Part shown: positions 53,545 to 61,232 of the stretch, in pieces | Layout: every line of letters starts with the position of its first letter | Position numbering within the stretch: position 1 is the first letter of the stretch | NCBI GenBank assembly: GCA_002083555.1 | Contig: MSXN01000009.1 | Span: forward strand, 248,001-312,000 | Origin: Nitrospira sp. ST-bin5 | GTDB lineage: Bacteria > Nitrospirota > Nitrospiria > Nitrospirales > Nitrospiraceae | Direction of reading: 5' to 3' | DNA: 64,000 nt | Notes under the pieces: model-generated | What the model was told of the DNA's origin: nothing | What the model saw: the letters and a program-made list of their open reading frames with translations, nothing else | The model's database searches: none | Position numbers and translations under genes: made by a program

Positions 53545-54580
53545 GGGTTCCTCGTGCGCGGAGCGCTTCGCCGAGTCGAGTCAGTTGCGTATCGAGCGAC
53601 GCGTCCACCACGCGGTTGGCCGTCTGTACGATACAGCCCCCTCTGGACAGTGTGATATCCGGCTCAATATGAAGCGAGAGCGTGAGATCGCCGATCTGGC
53701 TCAACTCGCCCCGCAGTGCTTCGAGCGTGGCGGCGTCGGCAGGATGCACCGTGATCGTCACTCGGCCAGACTCTTTCAACGCCGCCAGCGCCGTCTTGGC
53801 CTGCGCCACCACTTGCTCTTTGACCTGGTCGGCGCGATCATGAAGTACTTTGGTGGCAATCTGAAACGCCAGACTCACCACTTCTTCTTCCACAGTCTGA
53901 TGCAAGGCCAGCCAGGCTTGATCGAACTTTCTCACGGCATTCGAGAGTACCGTCCGTTCATGGCGCCGGCGCTCTTCGTCGCGGGCACAGGCGCGTCGCT
54001 CACCTTCCGCAATGCCTCGTTCATATTCGGTGAGTCCGTCTTGACCACGCGTGACCCCGTCTTCGCCGAATGATTGCAACACCATGCTTTGCACGCGCAA
54101 CCCGCCGGCTCGCACCACGGCGTGTTTCAAGACTGTGTTTTCCGCGCGCAACGCATGCAGTTCGAGCAACCTTCGAGCGGTCATCAGCACGACATCGTTT
54201 TGAATCGGCTTCATGAAGAATTCGGCGGCGCCGGCCTTCATCGCCCGGACGGCCAGCTCGACGCTCGGCGACCCGGTCATCACGACGCTGATGACTCGCT
54301 GGTCACAGGCCTGGATCTGCTCCAATAGCTGAATCCCATCCAGATCGGGTAACGTCACATCGACCATCACAAGAGCCGGTGAGGCTTGTTTCACCATTGC
54401 CAAGGCTTCTCCGGCGGTCCCGGCGACACGAATGGATACCCCTTCCGATCGAAAGAGCTCGATAAAGAGATTCCGGATAATCTCGTCATCATCGACGACG
54501 AGGATCGAACCATGTAGTTTCTGAGACCCCGTCGCTGCCGGCGCCGACGCTCTCGCGGGAAGTGAGACGCTCGTCGTCAT
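53531..54580 (-). CDS. fliH: Receiver domain-FliH fusion (export ATPase regulator)
   Basis: Residues ~24-140 are a complete response-regulator receiver: acidic D30-D32 in ILVVDDDE, phospho-acceptor D74 in LVMVDVTLPDLDG, T102 in VVMTGS and K124 in FFMKPI. After a short linker, residues ~185-345 are FliH/YscL: YERGIAEGERRACARDEERRR, SLAFQIATKVLHDRAD, and LSRGGCIVQTANRVVDASLDTQLTRL. E. coli FliH is 228 aa and has no receiver. The gene lies between fliG and fliI, exactly where fliH belongs; no other fliH is seen. The receiver looks functional, so phosphorylation may control export ATPase docking. Confidence 0.9.
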   Translation of the reverse strand: MTTSVSLPARASAPAATGSQKLHGSILVVDDDEIIRNLFIELFRSEGVSIRVAGTAGEALAMVKQASPALVMVDVTLPDLDGIQLLEQIQACDQRVISVVMTGSPSVELAVRAMKAGAAEFFMKPIQNDVVLMTARRLLELHALRAENTVLKHAVVRAGGLRVQSMVLQSFGEDGVTRGQDGLTEYERGIAEGERRACARDEERRRHERTVLSNAVRKFDQAWLALHQTVEEEVVSLAFQIATKVLHDRADQVKEQVVAQAKTALAALKESGRVTITVHPADAATLEALRGELSQIGDLTLSLHIEPDITLSRGGCIVQTANRVVDASLDTQLTRLGEALRARGTHVAQ

Positions 54581-55582
54581 TTACAGCATCTCCTCCCCTG
54601 CTCCGGCGACAACGATGCGGCCTTCCTCTTCCAGCTTGCGGCAGACTTTGAGGATGTTCTGCTGAGATTTCTCCACATCCGTAATCTTGACCGGCCCCTT
54701 GGACTCCATGTCGTCCTTGAGCATCTCAGCCGCCCGGCTCGACATGTTCTTGAAGAATTTCTCCTTAATATCCGGGTTGGCGCCACGAAGCGCCATCGGC
54801 AGATCTTCTTTACTGATTTCCTTCATCAATTCCTGCATGCCGCGATCATCCAGCTTGATCAGATCGTCGAAGACGAACATCAGGGCTCGGATGGCATCGG
54901 CCAGCGGCTGACTCTTCTCCGCAATTTTGGCCATGATGCTGCCTTCGGTATTCTTGTCGAGCCGGGTCATGATGTCGGCCATCATCTCCGTCCCACCCAG
55001 TGATTGAGCCCGCATCCCGGTGTTCGACAAGAGCGCTTCCTGCATCGTGTTGCTGAGTTCCTCCAAGACGTCGGGTTGAACCTCTTCCATGGTCGCCAGC
55101 CGCAAGGCGACATCGCCTCGCAGGAACTCCGGCAGTTGGGCGAGCAATTGACTGGCTTGCTCACTCTCCAGATGCGCCAGAATGACGGCGATGGTTTGGG
55201 GATGCTCGATTTTGATCATGCCGGCTAACGATTTGGCTTCAACCCACTTCAAGGCTTCCAGGCCCGGATAGGATTTCCGTGTCATCGAATCGATGATGGC
55301 CTTGGCCTTTTCCGGTCCTAGCGCCTTGATTAAGACACTGCGGATATATTCGTTTCCCTTGAATTGCACCTCTCCCGTCGCACTCGCACTTTCGAATTCA
55401 GATATCACCACAGCTTCATCTTCTTTAGAGATGTTCGCGGTGCCATTCATGTAATGTCCAAGCTTCTTGATCTCTTTGGGATCGAGTTGCTTCATGACTT
55501 GCGCAGCCGCTTCTTCTCCGATGGCTCGAAGGAGAATCGCCGCCTTCTGTTCGCCGGACATCTGTTTGGGTTCACCGGCCAT
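54581..55582 (-). CDS. fliG: Flagellar motor switch protein FliG
   Basis: The N-terminal domain has SGEQKAAILLRAIGEEAAAQVMKQLDP. The middle domain holds EHPQTIAVILAHLESEQASQLLAQLPE. The C-terminal torque domain has MFVFDDLIKLDDRGMQELMKEI and ALRGANPDIKEKFFKNMSSRAAEMLKDDME with the conserved charged residues. It has 333 aa. It couples the C ring with the stators and the MS ring. Confidence 0.97.
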   Translation of the reverse strand: MAGEPKQMSGEQKAAILLRAIGEEAAAQVMKQLDPKEIKKLGHYMNGTANISKEDEAVVISEFESASATGEVQFKGNEYIRSVLIKALGPEKAKAIIDSMTRKSYPGLEALKWVEAKSLAGMIKIEHPQTIAVILAHLESEQASQLLAQLPEFLRGDVALRLATMEEVQPDVLEELSNTMQEALLSNTGMRAQSLGGTEMMADIMTRLDKNTEGSIMAKIAEKSQPLADAIRALMFVFDDLIKLDDRGMQELMKEISKEDLPMALRGANPDIKEKFFKNMSSRAAEMLKDDMESKGPVKITDVEKSQQNILKVCRKLEEEGRIVVAGAGEEML

Positions 55583-55584
55583 GG

Positions 55585-57159
55585 CTAGGCATTACCTTTC
55601 AACCACTGTTTCACGACCACCGCAGTGCCATCAGGATTCTTCCTGGCCATATCGACGATTTGAGCGCGACTGGCACTCGATTCCAGCGAAGCTTCCACGG
55701 CGCTGACGGGAGCGGGCAAGGTCGGCGAAGCGGCTTCCGCCGCCGTCGTATCCACCGCCGAGACACCCAGCATCGCAATGAGGGGCCGGACGACAAAGAA
55801 GAGGATGAGCAGGAATAACAACGCTCCGACGCCATATCGCATATACGGCATCCAGGGTTGGGTGGTCTCTGCCACCGCCTCGACTGTCGCCGTGGCCGGT
55901 TCCTCAGGGCCAAATCCGAATTGAACATTCACGACCTGAACCTGATCCTGGCGTTCGGTCGAATAGCCCATCGCCTTTTTGACGATGTCTTCGATGCGCT
56001 TGAGGTCTTCTTCAGTTCTGGGAATATATTTCTTGACGACCTCCCCGGTCGGCTTGTCGGCCGTCTCCCCTTCCCCGGTTTTCGGCGTTTCGTAGGTGCC
56101 ATCCACCAGGACCGCCACCGACAGTTTCTTGATGGCCCCGATCGGCTCGATGATGCGGGAGACGGTACGGCTGATTTCGTAATTGACCGTTTCATTCTTC
56201 GTTTGCGTCGCATTGGAACTCGTCTGCGTCGGCTCCGCTTCCGTCCCCGGGGGCACGTTGGACTGCACGCCCGGCACGCCTCCGGACAAACCATTGACGC
56301 CGTTGGCCTTTTCTTGGCCACGCTGCTCGCTTCGGACGACTTGTCCGTTGGGGTCATACCGCTCTTCAGTTGTTTCGACTTTCCTGAAGTCGATCAGGCT
56401 GGAGACTCTGACCTCAGCCTTATTCACTCCGACGATTCGTTCGAGCATCGACTGAATCCGGCCTTCGATATCTTTTTCAATCGTGCGCTGATATTCGAGC
56501 TGTGTATTGGTCAGGCCGGCCGTTTCGTCCTGGGCCGTTGATGAGAGGAGATGGCCGTGACCGTCGACGACGGTGATATCGCGGGCCTGCAATCCTTCCA
56601 CGCTGCTGGCCACCAGATGCACGACGCCCTGCACTTGCCCCTTGCTCAACGTTTGAGCATTTCTGAGTGAGACAACCACGGAGGCCCTGGGTCGCTCTTG
56701 CTCCGCGGCAAACAGCCGCCGTTCCGGAATCGCCAAATGGACGCGAGCGCGTTCCACTTCAGGCATCTGCGCAATCGTGCGCGCTAACTCCCCCTGGAGT
56801 GCGCGCCGGTAATTCAGCTTTTGAACGAATTCAGACATCCCGATATTCGTGCGATCGAAGATTTCGTAACCAACGCCGCCGCCTTTGGGGATCCCTTGGC
56901 TCGCCAGCGTCAACCGCAGGTCATGGACTTGCGCGGTGGGAACCAGAATCGTGGCACCTCCGCCCGTCGTGTCGTAGGGCGTTTTGGACTCCTTCAATTT
57001 ATCGATAATCGATGAGGCGTCTTCACTGTTAAGATTTGTGAAGAGCACTTGCATATCCGGCTGTTGCGTCCACAGAGCGAGCGCAATCAGGCCGGCGACG
57101 GATCCCGCCAGCGCAACCAGGATGATCATGCGTTGATTGATCGAGAATTTCGAAAACAT
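55585..57159 (-). CDS. fliF: Flagellar MS-ring protein FliF
   Basis: Two membrane segments lie at ~10-30 (MIILVALAGSVAGLIALALW) and ~440-460. The periplasmic part has VLFTNLNSEDASSIIDKLKESKTPY, ALQGELARTIAQMPEVERARVHLAIPERRLF and EVRVSSLIDFRKVETTEERYDPNGQVVRSEQ. The C terminus that binds FliG (KNPDGTAVVVKQWL) is typical. It has 524 aa, close to the usual 550. Its end is 2 bases before fliG. Confidence 0.97.
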   Translation of the reverse strand: MFSKFSINQRMIILVALAGSVAGLIALALWTQQPDMQVLFTNLNSEDASSIIDKLKESKTPYDTTGGGATILVPTAQVHDLRLTLASQGIPKGGGVGYEIFDRTNIGMSEFVQKLNYRRALQGELARTIAQMPEVERARVHLAIPERRLFAAEQERPRASVVVSLRNAQTLSKGQVQGVVHLVASSVEGLQARDITVVDGHGHLLSSTAQDETAGLTNTQLEYQRTIEKDIEGRIQSMLERIVGVNKAEVRVSSLIDFRKVETTEERYDPNGQVVRSEQRGQEKANGVNGLSGGVPGVQSNVPPGTEAEPTQTSSNATQTKNETVNYEISRTVSRIIEPIGAIKKLSVAVLVDGTYETPKTGEGETADKPTGEVVKKYIPRTEEDLKRIEDIVKKAMGYSTERQDQVQVVNVQFGFGPEEPATATVEAVAETTQPWMPYMRYGVGALLFLLILFFVVRPLIAMLGVSAVDTTAAEAASPTLPAPVSAVEASLESSASRAQIVDMARKNPDGTAVVVKQWLKGNA

Positions 57160-57196
57160 ACAGCTGGTTTACCTCATCCGCCTCAACAGGCTTTGG

Positions 57197-57502
57197 TCAC
57201 ACTTGCATCCGCTGAATTTCTTCATAGGCCGTCAGGAGCTTGTTGCGAATCTGCATCATCAGTTGGAACGAGACGTCGGCCTGCTGCAACGCGACCATCG
57301 TGCCATGGACATCCTGTGTTTGGCCGGTGACCAGGGCGTCGACGGCCTGATTGGCTTGCATCTGCACGTCATTCGCCTTCCCGATGGCGTTCTTCAGCGT
57401 ATCCATGAACCCGCCAGGTCCGGAAGCTTCCGGAGCTCCGATCGGGGCGATTCTGTCCGTGATAGATGGGATTACCGGAGAAATTCCTTGAATAGGTGTC
57501 AT
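57197..57502 (-). CDS. fliE: Flagellar MS ring-rod junction protein FliE
   Basis: A 101-aa protein with FMDTLKNAIGKANDVQMQANQAVDALVTGQTQDVHGTMVALQQADVSFQLMMQIRNKLLTAYEEIQRMQV; the key part TAYEEIQRMQV at the end is the FliE signature. It is the first part of the export/rod assembly. It lies 3 bases after flgC. Confidence 0.95.
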   Translation of the reverse strand: MTPIQGISPVIPSITDRIAPIGAPEASGPGGFMDTLKNAIGKANDVQMQANQAVDALVTGQTQDVHGTMVALQQADVSFQLMMQIRNKLLTAYEEIQRMQV

Positions 57503-57505
57503 GCG

Positions 57506-57955
57506 TTACCTCCCGATCTCCAGGGCCTTCGCTTTCATCGCCCGGCTCGCATTAATGGCTTGGACGTTGGCCTCATAGGCTCGCGAGGCGCCGATCATAT
57601 TGACCATCTCTTCCATCACATTCACGTTGGGAAGACGGACAAACCCTTTCGGATCCGCATCAGGATGATGCGGGTCATAGATCAACTGGCCCGGCTTCTG
57701 ATCCTCCACGACGCGCGCCACCGCCACGCCTTCCAACGCGTGGGCCGTCGTGCCCATGGCGACCTGGCGAAACGCTTTTTGGAACGCACTGGGCACCGGA
57801 GCGGAGTGAAACACCACATCCCGGCGCTTGTAGGGTCCACCGCCAGGTGTCCGCGTGGACTGGGCGTTGGCCAGATTGCTCGCAATGACGTTGAGCCGAC
57901 GCCGTTGAGCGTCCAACCCGGATACCGAGACCGCCATTGAATCAGACATATCCAT
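57506..57955 (-). CDS. flgC: Flagellar proximal rod protein FlgC
   Basis: The N terminus has SVSGLDAQRRRLNVIASNLANAQSTRTPGGGPYKRRDVVF and the C terminus VRLPNVNVMEEMVNMIGASRAYEANVQAINASRAM, canonical FlgC. It has 149 aa. AAAGGAG lies 8 bases before the ATG. It follows flgB in the operon. Confidence 0.96.
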   Translation of the reverse strand: MDMSDSMAVSVSGLDAQRRRLNVIASNLANAQSTRTPGGGPYKRRDVVFHSAPVPSAFQKAFRQVAMGTTAHALEGVAVARVVEDQKPGQLIYDPHHPDADPKGFVRLPNVNVMEEMVNMIGASRAYEANVQAINASRAMKAKALEIGR

Positions 57956-57975
57956 CGTCGCGTCTCCTTTCTCAG

Positions 57976-58383
57976 TTAGCGAGCGTCGCGAATCGCGCTG
58001 AGGAGTTGGTGAAATCGTTGTGCGGTAATGGTTGCCGCCGTATTGTATTGCCCCGCGTTATCAGAGGACTTGGCCATCTCTAATTCCAAATTGACGGAGT
58101 TCGCATCCAGAGGAAGATCGCCGGCCGGCACTTCCGTCAGCTTCCCCGTGACGGTCTGATATCCCTGCCCGCGCAATCCGATATGGTGTCCCTGTGTCAC
58201 CGCCATCGTGAGCGGAAACCGACCCTTGTGGGCCGCTTGCAGTTGTTGGGCAAACTGCAGATCGGAGGCGCGATACCCCGGCGTTTCCTCATTAGCCAGG
58301 TTGGACGCAATCACCCGCTGCCTGGCGCTATGCAGATCGAGACTCCGATGCAGCAACTGCATGGTTTTATCGAGCAGTTCCAT
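57976..58383 (-). CDS. flgB: Flagellar proximal rod protein FlgB
   Basis: The protein starts MELLDKTMQLLHRSLDLHSARQRVIASNLANEETPGYRASDL (key motif SNLANEETPGYRA) and ends with NTAATITAQRFHQLLSAIRDA. I chose the ATG at 58383 because AGGAGG lies 6 bases upstream. It has 135 aa. It is the first gene of the basal-body operon. Confidence 0.95.
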   Translation of the reverse strand: MELLDKTMQLLHRSLDLHSARQRVIASNLANEETPGYRASDLQFAQQLQAAHKGRFPLTMAVTQGHHIGLRGQGYQTVTGKLTEVPAGDLPLDANSVNLELEMAKSSDNAGQYNTAATITAQRFHQLLSAIRDAR

Positions 58384-58423
58384 GGCCGCCTCCTCCTGTT
58401 TGAATGCCGATCTCACGATCTAT

Positions 58424-58439
58424 AGCAACGTCGATGCCT
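58424..58439 (-). promoter_or_regulatory. Sigma-54 promoter of the flgB operon
   Basis: The minus strand reads AGGCATCGACGTTGCT, with GG and GC at the correct distance. It resembles the flgF promoter (both end ACGTTGCT). It lies about 40-55 bases before the flgB ATG. Confidence 0.6.
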
Positions 58440-58528
58440 AAGAATGCACCGTCTATCGCCCGATCATTTTCCCGCCCTCGGCAAGGATTGCCGGGGTACA
58501 AGATGCCGATGGGAAAAGCTGGCACCGG

Positions 58529-59935
58529 TTACTGCTCCAACATCGTCAGCGGCTGTTCCGTCTCACGATATTCCCGAAGTTTATTCCTCAAGGTCCGGAT
58601 GCTGATTCCCAGCTCTTTCGCCGCATGGGTCCGATTATCTTTTACCCGCGATAATGTCTTGAAAATCAGCTCCCGCTCCATTTCCCAGAGCGATCCGTTC
58701 ACCGGTGTAGGCGCGCCGGCTGGAGCCTGGCTGGTGGATGCCACCTGATCCTGGCGGGCTTCAGGAAGGTGCATCGGGAGAATGGTTCCCTGTCCGGCGA
58801 GCAAGACGGCGCGCTCCATCACATTTTCGAGTTCCCGTACGTTCCCTTTCCAGGGCAGGGTTTGGAGATGCGCCACAGCGGCCTCAGACAAGGCCGGTTG
58901 AACGACGCCATTTCTGACGGCGGAGGCGCCAGTAAAATGACGAGCCAGCAAGGCAATATCGGCCGGCCGTTCTCTCAGCGGCGGGACGGTGATGGGGAAC
59001 ACATTGAGCCTGTAATACAAATCTTCCCGGAAGCGCCCCTGTTCCACTTCGCGATACAGGGTACGGTTCGTGGTCGCAATGACCCGAATGTTGACGGCGA
59101 CGGGATCCCGTCCGCCGATGCGGTCCACCTCCCGTTCCTGCAAAACCCGCAAGAGCTTGGCCTGCAAGCCTAGGTTCATTTCGCTGATTTCATCCAAGAG
59201 AATGGTGCCGGTGTGCGCCATTTCAAACTTACCGATCTTCTTCATCATCGCGCCGGTAAACGCGCCTCGCTCATGCCCGAAGAGTTCGCTTTCCAGCAAA
59301 CCATCCGGCAAAGCGGCGCAATTCACGGCAATGAACGGTCGGTGGGCGCGAGGGCTCCGGGTATGGATGAACCGGGCCAGCAACTCCTTTCCGGTTCCGC
59401 TCTCCCCATTGATCAAAACGGTCGCTTGGCTGGCTGCCACGCCTTCGACGGTGCTGAGCAACCGGATCATGCCCGGGTCTTGAGTCAGAATCGCACGCCC
59501 TTCGACGGCCGTCGACGTCCCGGGCGATTCGAGATCCCGTCCTTCCTTGAGGTTCGTGATGACCCGTTCAAGTAAATCCATGGAGAACGGCTTCAGTATG
59601 TAATCACTCGCTCCGAACTTCATGGCATCCACCGCTGTCTCCACGGTCCCATAGGCCGTCATGAGGACAATCACCGTCTGCGAGGCGCGCGCCTTAATGT
59701 CTTTTATAAGATCTAATCCGGTGATCCGCGGCATCTTTAGATCGGTTATGACCAGCCAGGGACGGAAGCGAATAACCCGTTCCAACGCATCGGCCCCGTC
59801 GATCGCCCCTTGCACTTCATATCCCAGTCGGCGCACGGACTCCATGAGCGCCGTACGCATCGAGGGTTCATCGTCGACGATCAGAATGCGGTCATGGCTC
59901 TCAGAGCTTTCCATTGCGGTCTCACGGTCATTCAT
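58529..59935 (-). CDS. flrC: Sigma-54 activator, NtrC family, FlrC/FleR-like
   Basis: Three domains: a receiver (D65 in LVITDLKMPR, K115 in YILKPF), an AAA+ domain (Walker A GESGTGKE at 177-184; the sigma-54 contact GAFTGA at 224-229; LLDEISEMN), and a Fis-type helix-turn-helix at the end (KELGISIRTLRNKLREY). Its 468 aa fit FlrC/FleR. It overlaps the kinase gene by 8 bases. In Vibrio and Pseudomonas this pair turns on class 3 basal body and hook genes; the sigma-54 sites here fit that. Confidence 0.9.
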   Translation of the reverse strand: MNDRETAMESSESHDRILIVDDEPSMRTALMESVRRLGYEVQGAIDGADALERVIRFRPWLVITDLKMPRITGLDLIKDIKARASQTVIVLMTAYGTVETAVDAMKFGASDYILKPFSMDLLERVITNLKEGRDLESPGTSTAVEGRAILTQDPGMIRLLSTVEGVAASQATVLINGESGTGKELLARFIHTRSPRAHRPFIAVNCAALPDGLLESELFGHERGAFTGAMMKKIGKFEMAHTGTILLDEISEMNLGLQAKLLRVLQEREVDRIGGRDPVAVNIRVIATTNRTLYREVEQGRFREDLYYRLNVFPITVPPLRERPADIALLARHFTGASAVRNGVVQPALSEAAVAHLQTLPWKGNVRELENVMERAVLLAGQGTILPMHLPEARQDQVASTSQAPAGAPTPVNGSLWEMERELIFKTLSRVKDNRTHAAKELGISIRTLRNKLREYRETEQPLTMLEQ

Positions 59936-61232
59936 GGGCGCGTTCCTCCATCATTTCGATATGAGCGACAGGCTCCAGTTCAGGAGAGGGTCTCTCCTCC
60001 TGACCTGTCCATGCTCGCAACTCGTCATCTGCCCGGGTGGATTCCATCGGATGAGGCAGCAGGATCGTAAACGTCGTTCCTTCTCCCTGCCGGCTCTCGA
60101 CATCGATCCGCCCATGATGGGCATCGATGATCGCATGCACAATCGCCAGACCTAACCCGGTTCCCTCATCCTTGGTTGTAAAAAAAGGATCGAATATTCT
60201 GGACCGATGGGCCGGATCGATCCCGGGGCCGTTATCGGTGATCGTCATGCAGATCGCGTCCGTGCCAAGGGACTGATCGTCCGCCTTCACGAGCTTGAGC
60301 GTCAGAATCCCTCCGGCGGGCATGGCTTGAATTGCGTTCAGGATCAGATTCAACACCACTTGCTTGAACTGCCCTTCGTTGCACCAGATCGCCGGAATAC
60401 GGGGATCGAGATCCAGCCGAATGTCCACGGGGGTCTTGGTTATGGCGTGGGCGGCTAAGGTCAAGGCATCCAACACCAGCGTTTCAACGGTCTGCCACCC
60501 GCGCGCGGTCCGTTCGGGTTGGGTATAGATCAACAAATTCGACAGCAAACGATCCAGGCCATGGACCGCCTGAGAAATCTGTTCAGCATAGGTCAGGCTG
60601 GCAGGCTGCTCTTGCAGGTCGCGCCGCAACATGGAAGCAAATAGCTCAATGCTGCCCAGCGGGTTGCGAATCTCATGGGCGATGCGGCCAACCATTTCGC
60701 CCATGGCGACGAGGCGGTGCTGGCGCTGGAGGCGTTCCTCCAATTGACACATCTTTGTGACATCGTGAATGAGGATCAGTTGACCGGACGACTGTCCCCC
60801 AGAGGTCTCCAATGAACGTTGGGCAATGGTCAGCACATGGGACTCATGCCGCTGAGGCTGTTCACTCACGGTGAGCCGGAGGTCAGCCAATAGCTCGCTG
60901 GCGGATTGCCCCCGAAGCGCATCGGCGTGGCGACCGAGCAGCAGGCTGGCCGCCGCATTCACTCGCGTCACACGGCCGCCGAGATCCAGCACCAAGACGC
61001 CCGTCGTCAGGGAGTCCAGAATTCCGCTCAGGTGTGTCCGCATCGCTTCATTCTCATGAAGCTGCTGCCGCAAGGCGGCATTGCTCTGCGAGAGTTCCGC
61101 ATCCATCTGCTCGATGCGATCCGTCAGCGTGGAGTAGGACTGTTGCAGCGTATGGGCCGCTTGATCAAACGTGTGGAAGGCCTCCTGAAGCAGGTCTCGT
61201 TCAGCGGGGTGCAATGCGGTCGATGTGGTCAT
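59928..61232 (-). CDS. flrB: Sensor histidine kinase, FlrB/FleS-like
   Basis: The kinase is soluble: an N-terminal coiled coil (~20-65), a PAS domain (~66-160), HisKA with H186 in RIAHEIRNPLGS, and an ATPase domain with NLILNAIQAMPAGG, DNGPGI and GTGLGLAI. It has 434 aa. GGAGGG precedes the ATG, which overlaps the TPR gene stop. It should phosphorylate the FlrC-like activator. The lack of membrane segments matches FlrB, which senses assembly from inside. Confidence 0.9.
   Translation of the reverse strand: MTTSTALHPAERDLLQEAFHTFDQAAHTLQQSYSTLTDRIEQMDAELSQSNAALRQQLHENEAMRTHLSGILDSLTTGVLVLDLGGRVTRVNAAASLLLGRHADALRGQSASELLADLRLTVSEQPQRHESHVLTIAQRSLETSGGQSSGQLILIHDVTKMCQLEERLQRQHRLVAMGEMVGRIAHEIRNPLGSIELFASMLRRDLQEQPASLTYAEQISQAVHGLDRLLSNLLIYTQPERTARGWQTVETLVLDALTLAAHAITKTPVDIRLDLDPRIPAIWCNEGQFKQVVLNLILNAIQAMPAGGILTLKLVKADDQSLGTDAICMTITDNGPGIDPAHRSRIFDPFFTTKDEGTGLGLAIVHAIIDAHHGRIDVESRQGEGTTFTILLPHPMESTRADDELRAWTGQEERPSPELEPVAHIEMMEERAHE

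Noticed and set aside
58479..58493. CGGCAA-GGA-TTGCCG hairpin between flrC and flgB
   Set aside because: The GGA loop is on the plus strand, where no gene is read, and there is no U-run on either side, so neither a CsrA site nor a terminator is convincing.
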